Assembly (NCBI GenBank): GCA_015523055.1 | Contig: WALD01000043.1 | Coordinates: forward strand, 1-29,424 | Origin: Candidatus Altarchaeota archaeon | Lineage (GTDB): Archaea > Altiarchaeota > Altiarchaeia > IMC4 > QMZM01 | Direction: 5' to 3' | Length of the DNA: 29,424 nucleotides | In this document: positions 22,403 to 28,237 of the stretch, piece after piece | Numbering within the stretch: position 1 is the first letter of the stretch | How the letters are laid out: every line of letters begins with the position of its first letter | Made by a program: the position numbers and the translations under genes | Notes under the pieces: generated by a model | The model's input: the letters and a program-made list of their open reading frames with translations, nothing else | Database searches by the model: none | What the model was told of the DNA's origin: nothing

Positions 22403-22617
22403 TTTTTTCTTAGTTTTATAACCAGGTATGGGGAGTCAATCCGCCCTATGACATCAGAAATCCTCCCCTTTCTGGAACCAAAAGATATCCTCTTTCCGTA
22501 TAAGCGTGACGCAGAAGCCAAATCTCCGGGTTGCCGGGAGTCAGGGAAGGAAGCAATCACCTCATTTCCTATCTCAGAAGTAACCCTGCCGATTTTCAGA
22601 CCAGAAGCTTTGGGCAT
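22399..22617 (-). CDS. gar1: Gar1-like H/ACA RNP protein
   Basis: 72 residues, near the usual archaeal Gar1 length. It matches the Gar1 six-stranded barrel: KIGRVTSEIGNEVIASF at the start, RLYGKRISFGSRKGRISDVIGRIDSPYLVIKL at the end (the family's GxVxDxxGPvxsPYxxV core, here with I-G-R-I in place of the usual FGPV). Gar1 binds the Cbf5 pseudouridine synthase in H/ACA RNPs and helps substrate turnover. The gene next to tfb is a recurrent archaeal arrangement, which strengthens the call. ATGA overlap with tfb; TATA box shared with the divergent M42 gene. Confidence 0.88.
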   Translation of the reverse strand: MPKASGLKIGRVTSEIGNEVIASFPDSRQPGDLASASRLYGKRISFGSRKGRISDVIGRIDSPYLVIKLRKK

Positions 22618-22636
22618 GTTATATATTTAAACATTC

Positions 22637-22649
22637 CATATTAATAAAT
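22637..22649. promoter_or_regulatory. Shared palindromic TATA box, gar1 and M42 gene
   Basis: ATATTAATAAAT with a perfect palindrome TATTAATA (22639-22646) lies midway between divergent starts at 22617 and 22670, about 26 and 28 nt from each. One TATA element could serve both directions. No Shine-Dalgarno sequence precedes either start, fitting leaderless mRNAs. Confidence 0.5.
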
Positions 22650-22669
22650 TGTAAACCAAATGATCTAAT

Positions 22670-23701
22670 ATGAAACTTCTTGAGGAATTATGCAGGACGG
22701 TTGGAATTTCCGGTTTTGAAGGTGATGTTGCGAGGATTATGCAACGGGAATTCAGGAAGAGTTGTGATTTTGTAGAACTCGACAAATTCGGGAACATCAT
22801 CGCAAGGAAGGGGAAAGGAAAGATGAAGATTATGCTGGCAGCCCACCTTGATGAGGTAGGTCTGATGGTGAAATACATATCCAAGGATGGGTTCGTAAGT
22901 TTTGTTAAAATAGGAGGCATAGATGACCGTTCTCTTCTGGGACAGAGGGTCGTTGTAAAATCAAGGAAGGGTGACGTCCCCGGCATTATTGGCTCCAAAC
23001 CGCCACATCTCCAAAAAGAGGAAGAGCGTAAACAGGTAATCAAGCATGAAGATCTCTTCATTGACATAGGTGCCAGTGATGAGAAGGATGCGAAGAAGAG
23101 GATAGAAATCGGCGACCCGATAACCTTTGAGTCAAATTTTAATGGGTTTGGGAATGATCTCTACTACGGCAAGGCGATAGATAATCGTCTTGGCTGCTAT
23201 ATCCTGGCCAGGGTTATGGAAAAGATTCCGGCAGATATAAATGCCACCGTCTATGCAGTGGGGACTGCACAGGAGGAGGTCGGCCTTAAGGGAGCCAGGG
23301 TTTCTGCGTTTAAGATAAATCCAGATTATGCCTTTGCAATTGACACAACCATTGCCGGTGGGACTCCTGGGATAAAGGAAACGGAGTCTAATCTGAAGGT
23401 AGGGAATGGCCCTGCGATTACCATAACCGAGGCTTCTGGGAGGGGTGTAGTAACCCATCCAGAACTCAGAAAACTTCTGATAGAGACAGCAAAAAAGAAC
23501 AAAATCCCCTATCAGATTGATGTTCTTGAGGGCGGGATGACCGATGGGGCGATAGTATATATAACACGGGAAGGCATTCCAACGGGGGTGGTATCCATCC
23601 CCTGTAGATACATCCATTCTCCCAGTGGAGTCTTCAGCATGAAGGATGTGGAGGATGCCATTAAACTTCTGACCATGACCCTGACCGGGTTCAGGGTATA
23701 A
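22670..23701 (+). CDS. M42-family aminopeptidase (TET-type)
   Basis: 343 residues of a dinuclear metallo-aminopeptidase. Metal ligands are visible in order: H59 and D61 (AAHLDEVGLM), D171 (KAIDNRLGCY), E202 and E203 (TAQEEVGLKGA; one is the general base), D225 (FAIDTTIAGGTPG) and H316 (CRYIHSPSGV). The PDZ-like insert around 75-160 forms the oligomer contacts that make the 12-subunit tetrahedral TET particle in archaea. It trims peptides released by proteasomes. Annotated elsewhere as endoglucanase, but the fold is a peptidase. A leaderless start is likely from the shared TATA box with gar1. A 101-nt gap with no gene follows before the DUF1015 gene. Confidence 0.95.
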   Translation: MKLLEELCRTVGISGFEGDVARIMQREFRKSCDFVELDKFGNIIARKGKGKMKIMLAAHLDEVGLMVKYISKDGFVSFVKIGGIDDRSLLGQRVVVKSRKGDVPGIIGSKPPHLQKEEERKQVIKHEDLFIDIGASDEKDAKKRIEIGDPITFESNFNGFGNDLYYGKAIDNRLGCYILARVMEKIPADINATVYAVGTAQEEVGLKGARVSAFKINPDYAFAIDTTIAGGTPGIKETESNLKVGNGPAITITEASGRGVVTHPELRKLLIETAKKNKIPYQIDVLEGGMTDGAIVYITREGIPTGVVSIPCRYIHSPSGVFSMKDVEDAIKLLTMTLTGFRV

Positions 23702-23768
23702 TGTGTCAGGATATGTTCTCAGGTATTAACCAGACTATTACTAAAATCGGGGGGTTTGATGTCTTCAA

Positions 23769-23779
23769 CTAATTATTAG
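23769..23779 (+). promoter_or_regulatory. Probable TATA box of the DUF1015 gene
   Basis: CTAATTATTAG, itself palindromic, centred about 29 nt before the ATG at 23803, with no Shine-Dalgarno sequence. Confidence 0.45.
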
Positions 23780-23802
23780 TTCCTTATTCTATATCTGACT
23801 TT

Positions 23803-25104
23803 ATGGTTGATATTCTCCCGTTCAGAGGGGTCAGGTACAATAGAGAGAGGAGTAAAAACATGACCAGATTGGTGACCCCTCCTTACGACATTGTCTCCGA
23901 AGCCGAGAGGGATATCTATTACAGCAACTCGGATTACAATATAATCCGATTGAGTCTTGGGAAGGAAGAAAAGGGAGATAATAAAGAGAATAACAGATAT
24001 ACCCGTGCAAGAAAATTCCTTGATGAATGGATGGATAAAGGAATTTTTAAAAGAGACGGAAAAGATTCGTTCTATATATATGAGCAGGAATATTCATTAC
24101 CTACTGGAGAAAGAAGGATAATGAGAGGTTTTTTCTGTCTTGTAAGGCTTGAGGATCTTGATTTGGGGCATATCTACCCCCATGAAAGAACCCTTCCAAA
24201 GCCCAGCGAGGACCGGTTCAAACTGATAAAGGCAGTCAGAGCAAACATAAGCCCTGTCCTCTCGCTCTACTCCGACAGGCACAATAGGGTAAACTCCATC
24301 CTGAGGACAGAGGTTAAGAGGGAACCCGTTCTTAAATTTGCTGATGAAGAGGGAACCATCCATAGCCTCTGGATGCTTCAGGACGATAAGGCTCTTGAGA
24401 GAATAGTTTCCGGGATGAGAGAACTTGAACTCTTCATAGCTGATGGACATCATCGTTATGAAACCGCCCTGAGATACAGCAGAGAGGGGGATGGCTCAAA
24501 TAAGTATGTGATGATGCTTCTCGTTGATATGGATGAGGGAGGAATATCAATCCTGCCTGCCCATAGACTACTGAGAAACATCCGGAGGATGGACGAAGAG
24601 GAGCTGGAGTCAAGGCTGCTGGAGCAATTCGATCTGGAGATCTTCAGATTCAACGACAACGAGCTGAGCCAGAGAAAAAAGATGTTTGACCGTATGTGGG
24701 AAAAAAGAGATGAGCATGCGTTTGGATTGTATGCCGGCAGTAACAGGTATTATATCCTTACCTTAAAGGACGATACAATCATCGATAAAGAGATAGACGA
24801 GGACAAACCACGAATATGGAAGGAGCTGGACACCGTAATTCTTCACTCGCTGATAATAGACCGGATATTTGGTGTAAGAGATGACGGCAGCATAAGATAT
24901 GAGGAGAGCATAAACTTCATCAATAGCAGGGACGCTGCAATACAGGCTGTCTATGAGAAAGAGTATGATATCGCCCTCTTCCTGAACCCAACGAAGATGA
25001 GCCAGGTCAAGAATGTTGCAAAGACCAGAACAAGAATGCCGCAGAAGTCCACCTATTTTTACCCGAAGCCGCTGACCGGGCTTGTTATTAATGTTATGGA
25101 GTGA
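23803..25104 (+). CDS. DUF1015 (COG4198) family protein
   Basis: 433 residues of a widespread uncharacterised family. Family marks are the start ILPFRGVRYNRER ... VTPPYDIVSEAER, IIRLSLGKEE, GFFCLVRLED ... HERTLPKPSEDR, and the strongly conserved FIADGHHRYETALRYSRE at about 211-228, which looks like a metal- or nucleotide-binding motif. The end (PQKSTYFYPKPLTGLVINVME) is the usual DUF1015 C-terminus. No confirmed reaction is known to me; many members sit beside Ser- or glyoxylate-related genes, which is not so here. The last 50 nt, including 16 codons and the stop, are copied exactly at 25723, downstream of two small genes (see repeats). Confidence 0.93.
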   Translation: MVDILPFRGVRYNRERSKNMTRLVTPPYDIVSEAERDIYYSNSDYNIIRLSLGKEEKGDNKENNRYTRARKFLDEWMDKGIFKRDGKDSFYIYEQEYSLPTGERRIMRGFFCLVRLEDLDLGHIYPHERTLPKPSEDRFKLIKAVRANISPVLSLYSDRHNRVNSILRTEVKREPVLKFADEEGTIHSLWMLQDDKALERIVSGMRELELFIADGHHRYETALRYSREGDGSNKYVMMLLVDMDEGGISILPAHRLLRNIRRMDEEELESRLLEQFDLEIFRFNDNELSQRKKMFDRMWEKRDEHAFGLYAGSNRYYILTLKDDTIIDKEIDEDKPRIWKELDTVILHSLIIDRIFGVRDDGSIRYEESINFINSRDAAIQAVYEKEYDIALFLNPTKMSQVKNVAKTRTRMPQKSTYFYPKPLTGLVINVME

Positions 25105-25108
25105 GGGA
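25055..25108 (+). repeat. 54-bp direct repeat, copy 1 (end of DUF1015 gene)
   Basis: From the codons for the final PKPLTGLVINVME through the stop and 4 nt beyond. Identical over 54 nt to 25723-25776; the flanks differ on both sides. The copies are 668 nt apart and enclose the small gene and the retropepsin-like gene. Confidence 0.92.
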
Positions 25109-25144
25109 ATTCAGCTTGCTTTTGTCGCTCCCACCCTCTTTTAT

Positions 25145-25153
25145 CTTTTTATC
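25145..25153 (+). promoter_or_regulatory. Probable TATA box of the 68-residue gene
   Basis: CTTTTTATC centred about 29 nt before the ATG at 25178. The same motif and spacing occur upstream of ribB, so I treat it as a promoter. The cassette between the repeats thus seems to carry its own promoter. Confidence 0.5.
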
Positions 25154-25177
25154 CTCAGAATCATAACTACTATCGGA

Positions 25178-25384
25178 ATGGTTGTAAGAACACTTGAGAT
25201 GAAGGAAATAGATTTTAAGGTAAAGAAATCACGAGTTGACGAAATAGCAGAGAAGATAAAGAAAATAAATCGCAATTTGAATGTTGCTGTGAAAGGTAAC
25301 AGGATAAAAGTCAGTGGGGATCTTCACAACGCGAAGATGAAAAAAAAGATTCTTGATACCCTGTGGGGTGAGAGCGTTGGGTAG
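25178..25384 (+). CDS. Small basic protein, unknown, paired with protease gene
   Basis: 68 residues from the ATG at 25178 (a second Met at 25199 gives 61). It reads MVVRTLEMKEIDFKVKKSR, VDEIAEKIKKINRNLNVAVKG, NRIKVSGDLHNAKMKKKILD, and is Lys-rich, with an alternating strand-helix-strand pattern suggesting a small alpha/beta fold. I do not recognise it. The frame is open upstream to 25082, but that part overlaps the repeat and the DUF1015 stop and contains hydrophobic codons unlike the rest. A CTTTTTATC box at -29 supports the chosen start. Its last codons overlap the next gene, an antitoxin/toxin-like or chaperone/protease-like layout. Function unknown. Confidence 0.65.
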   Translation: MVVRTLEMKEIDFKVKKSRVDEIAEKIKKINRNLNVAVKGNRIKVSGDLHNAKMKKKILDTLWGESVG

Positions 25385-25721
25385 GGTTTACAGGCCTGTT
25401 AGGGTTGGTAATGGCAGTAAGGAGTCAAATACTGTGGCTTTCATTGACACGGGTGCTGATGAGAGCGTAATGAGTGAAAGACTTGCGAATATGCTCAATC
25501 TGAAGCTTAAAGGCAGGTTTAGGGCTATTTCTGCATCTGGGCACATAATCGAAGGAAAATACACCGAGGTGTCGGTGGAGGATATTAGCAAGGGTTACAA
25601 AACCAAACTGAAGATGGGGGTTACCGATTCGCTCTTTGAAGACGAAGTTGATGAAGAAGGCGTCGAGGTCATAATTGGCATAGATTTTCTGCAGTATACA
25701 AACTATAGAATTGAATTCTGA
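25377..25721 (+). CDS. Retropepsin-like aspartyl protease, small
   Basis: About 114 residues with one DTG motif: VAFIDTGADESVMSERLANML at about 21-41, where Asp-Thr-Gly-Ala followed by S-x-x-S is the active-site turn of retroviral-type aspartic proteases. A hydrophobic strand and flap-like GYKTKLKMGV follow, then VEVIIGIDFLQYTNYRIEF, the terminal hydrophobic-hydrophobic-Gly motif (IIGIDFL, which corresponds to the ILG-x-D/N-xL motif). One DTG per chain means it works as a homodimer. Start: TTG at 25377 has GGTGAG 5 nt upstream and overlaps the previous stop by 8 nt; a GTG at 25368 is possible. Archaeal homologues exist but are little studied. It ends 1 nt before the second 54-bp repeat. Activity is inferred. 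Confidence 0.8.
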   Translation: MGRVYRPVRVGNGSKESNTVAFIDTGADESVMSERLANMLNLKLKGRFRAISASGHIIEGKYTEVSVEDISKGYKTKLKMGVTDSLFEDEVDEEGVEVIIGIDFLQYTNYRIEF

Positions 25722-25722
25722 C

Positions 25723-25776
25723 ATTTTTACCCGAAGCCGCTGACCGGGCTTGTTATTAATGTTATGGAGTGAGGGA
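25723..25776 (+). repeat. 54-bp direct repeat, copy 2
   Basis: Exact second copy of 25055-25108. It lies in non-coding DNA directly after the retropepsin-like gene and would encode the end of DUF1015 if it were in frame with it, so it looks like a duplicated gene end left by the event that inserted the cassette. Confidence 0.92.
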
Positions 25777-25977
25777 GCTGGGGAATTCAATGCCCTGACA
25801 TGCCCCTTCAGGCAGAATTCTATAAATCTGTCCAGTGAATTCCTTCCGCCTTCTTCAGCAACGAAGATAAAGTGGAGAATTGCAGGGAGAATTCTCGCGT
25901 CCTGCAGAGGGGGCAGATATGGTCTTCATGGACAATAACATGTATTTATCCTGCTTTAAACTAAATAACAAGAAAAA

Positions 25978-25987
25978 GGGAGGGTGA
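25978..25987 (+). promoter_or_regulatory. Strong Shine-Dalgarno site for RNase J
   Basis: GGGAGGGTGA ends 5 nt before the ATG at 25993 and favours that start over the GTG at 25984, which lies inside it. Confidence 0.75.
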
Positions 25988-25992
25988 AGGAA

Positions 25993-27276
25993 ATGAAAAT
26001 TACCGCTGTGGGGGGCTACAAGGCCGTTGGAAGGAACATGACAGGGGTTTCGCTGGACAAGAAGACAATTGTGATAGACAATGGGATAAGGCTGGATACG
26101 CTGCAGATTTATGACGATGACACGGACATGATAAGAAAGTGCAGCAAGGAGGAGCTGATAAGATTGAACATAATCCCTGATGCTGACAGGCTGAAGAATG
26201 TCGTGGCTCAGGTTCTCTCCCATGGGCATCTTGACCATATCGGTGCCTTGCCCATGAATAAACCAGAGGTCCCCATAGTTTCAACCCCCTACACTGTGGA
26301 GATGGCAAGAGCAGAATATAAACAGGGGAATTTTTATGCTATTGAATATGGGCAGGACATTGAGCTGTCACCCAATCTTACTGTAGAGCTCGTTGAGGTT
26401 ACTCATTCAATTCCATATTCCTCGATTGTGGTTCTGCATACCGCAGAGGGAGATGTGGTCCACACTGGAGATTTTCGCTTTGACGACCATTCGCAGGTGG
26501 CAAGGACGAATTACAGGCGACTCAGGGAACTCGGCAAAGGGAATGTTAAGGTAATGATAGTGGAATCTACCCGGGTCAGAACAGAGGGCAAGACCCCCTC
26601 GGAGGATGTTGTGCGGATTATGCTGAAGGATGTTCTGGAGTTTATTGATAAGGGCCTGATTGTAACGACAACATTCTCAACCCATATTGAGAGAATTCAA
26701 TCCATAATTGACCAGGCGGAGAAGATTGGGAGAATTCCAGTCATTCTCGGTAGATCACTAAGCAAGCAGTCCAAACTGGCGCAGAGGTTTGGTCTTCTGG
26801 ATCTGCCACAGGGTACGAATGTGTTCTCAAGGGCAAATGCAATAGCAAAGGCCCTTGATGAGGTGGAGGACAGCAGGGAGGACTATCTCCTCATCGTTAC
26901 CGGGCATCAGGGCGAGCAGGAATCAATCCTGTCAAGGATGGTTAATGGAAGGTTTCAGTTCAGGTTCAAACATAACGATTCGGTTGTATTCTGCGCGAGG
27001 ACAATACCCGGACCACTGAACGCAGCGAGCAAATACATACTGGAAACAAAACTGAAATCCTTCGGTGTCAGGATATTCGACAATGTCCATGTCTCCGGCC
27101 ATGCGGCAAGGGAGGACCATAGAAAGATGCTTGAATTGATAAAACCGGAACACATAATACCCTGTCATGGAAACATGGACATGCGGAGCAGTTATGCGGA
27201 GCTTGCAGAGGAGGAGGGCTACAGGATTAACAAGAACCTTCACATCCTCACAAACGGTGCAGATATAGAGATATAA
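25993..27276 (+). CDS. rnj: Archaeal RNase J (beta-CASP metallo-ribonuclease)
   Basis: 427 residues. The metallo-beta-lactamase motif HGHLDHIG is at 77-84, with HTGDFRFDDH (motif with the bridging Asp) later and the beta-CASP domain between (for example the TTFSTHIERIQSII helix). The end VSGHAAREDHRKML is motif B/C; PEHIIPCHGNMDM carries the last His. The length and the lack of KH domains mark it as aRNase J and not aCPSF1. It degrades RNA 5'-to-3', and so turns over mRNAs, including the leaderless ones proposed here. The start at ATG 25993 is supported by a strong Shine-Dalgarno site. Confidence 0.95.
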   Translation: MKITAVGGYKAVGRNMTGVSLDKKTIVIDNGIRLDTLQIYDDDTDMIRKCSKEELIRLNIIPDADRLKNVVAQVLSHGHLDHIGALPMNKPEVPIVSTPYTVEMARAEYKQGNFYAIEYGQDIELSPNLTVELVEVTHSIPYSSIVVLHTAEGDVVHTGDFRFDDHSQVARTNYRRLRELGKGNVKVMIVESTRVRTEGKTPSEDVVRIMLKDVLEFIDKGLIVTTTFSTHIERIQSIIDQAEKIGRIPVILGRSLSKQSKLAQRFGLLDLPQGTNVFSRANAIAKALDEVEDSREDYLLIVTGHQGEQESILSRMVNGRFQFRFKHNDSVVFCARTIPGPLNAASKYILETKLKSFGVRIFDNVHVSGHAAREDHRKMLELIKPEHIIPCHGNMDMRSSYAELAEEEGYRINKNLHILTNGADIEI

Positions 27277-27302
27277 GCCTTACCGGGGTAGGAGGTGTAA
27301 GA

Positions 27303-27311
27303 GTTATAATA
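27303..27311 (+). promoter_or_regulatory. Probable TATA box of purC
   Basis: GTTATAATA centred about 28 nt before the purC ATG at 27335, in a 58-nt gap after RNase J. The GGAGGT nearby (about 27290) is too far upstream to be its ribosome site and may end the RNase J message. Confidence 0.5.
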
Positions 27312-27334
27312 GTTTGCACTAAATCATTATTGAT

Positions 27335-28237
27335 ATGGAAGACATCATCCTCACCACTGAAATTCCGGAGCTGAAGCTTTTCCAGAGGGGCAAGGTCAGG
27401 GATATCTATGATATGGGGGACCGGTTGCTGATAGTTACAACCGATAGAATTTCTGCTTTTGATTCTATCCTGCCAAACGGAATTCCCTTGAAAGGAGAGA
27501 TTCTTACAGCATTATCTGTTTTCTGGTTTAATTATACAAAGAAGATAGTGAGGAATCACCTTATTACCTCTGATGTTGATGAATTCCCCGGCGTTCTCAG
27601 GAGTTACAGGGAAATTCTCAATGGGAGGGCAATGCTGGTTAATAAGGCAGATAGAATTGACATAGAGTGCGTTGCCAGAGGCTATATCTCCGGTTCTGCA
27701 TGGAAAGAATACATGGAGAAGGGCAGTATTTGTGGAATCCAGCTTCCTTCCGGTCTGGTTGAGTCGGAAAGGTTACCAGAACCGATATTTACTCCTGCAA
27801 TAAAGGCCTCTGTGGGGCATGATGAAAATATCAGCAAGGAGAGGGTAAATGAGATTGTTGGGGAGGACCTGGGAAGCATGCTCAGAGAGATGACTATCAG
27901 AATTTATAAAAAGGCAGCGGCTTACGCAGAATCAAAGGGAATTATAATAGCAGATACAAAATTTGAATTCGGTCTCCTTGACGATGAGTTAATTCTGATT
28001 GACGAGCTTTTAACCCCCGATTCCTCGAGATTCTGGCCCATGGATGATTATTCCCCTGGAAAGCCACAGAAGAGCTTTGACAAACAGTTTGTGAGGGACT
28101 ATCTTGTTGGGATTAACTGGGATAAGGAGTCTCCTGCCCCCGAACTTCCTGAAGACATTGTGATGAAGACCAGGGACAGGTATCTGGATGCTTATATGCG
28201 GATAACCGGGAAGGAGCTGAACGATGCCAGGAGGTAA
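27335..28237 (+). CDS. purC: SAICAR synthetase
   Basis: 300 residues. Joins CAIR and aspartate with ATP to make SAICAR in purine synthesis. Signature segments in order: FQRGKVRDIYDMGDRLLIVTTDRISAFDSILPNGIPLKG at about 16-52, EFPGVLRSY, VNKADRIDIECVARGYISGSAWKEY at about 108-130, VGHDENIS (SAICAR/ATP site), then IIIADTKFEFGL and LIDELLTPDSSRFW. The length, about 60 residues more than the approximately 240-residue short archaeal form, matches the longer PurC with extra insertions known from yeast and some bacteria. Leaderless start with TATA at -28. No other purine gene follows: the next gene overlaps its end by 14 nt. Confidence 0.96.
   Translation: MEDIILTTEIPELKLFQRGKVRDIYDMGDRLLIVTTDRISAFDSILPNGIPLKGEILTALSVFWFNYTKKIVRNHLITSDVDEFPGVLRSYREILNGRAMLVNKADRIDIECVARGYISGSAWKEYMEKGSICGIQLPSGLVESERLPEPIFTPAIKASVGHDENISKERVNEIVGEDLGSMLREMTIRIYKKAAAYAESKGIIIADTKFEFGLLDDELILIDELLTPDSSRFWPMDDYSPGKPQKSFDKQFVRDYLVGINWDKESPAPELPEDIVMKTRDRYLDAYMRITGKELNDARR

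Larger units (their letters stand above)
25722..25992. other. 271-nt gene-free region with repeat, hairpin and GAATTC cluster
   Basis: After the second 54-bp repeat there is no convincing gene before RNase J. The region holds a hairpin, TGCAGG ... CCTGCA at 25881-25906 enclosing the palindrome GAGAATTCTC, and GAATTC at 25783, 25815, 25837 and 25889. On the minus strand a frame is open from 25925 down through the repeat; its first part reads RPYLPPLQDARILPAILHFI, VAEEGGRNSLDRFIEFCLKG, HVRALNSPAPSLH. It has no ATG and no homology that I know, so it may be a decayed gene or chance. The AT-rich 25931-25975 probably holds the RNase J promoter. Confidence 0.6.

Noticed and set aside
25425..25790. 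Minus-strand 121-codon frame opposite the retropepsin-like gene
   Set aside because: It begins with TTG inside the repeat region and is antisense to a gene with an intact DTG site. Only the part upstream of 25777 is noted as a possible relic.
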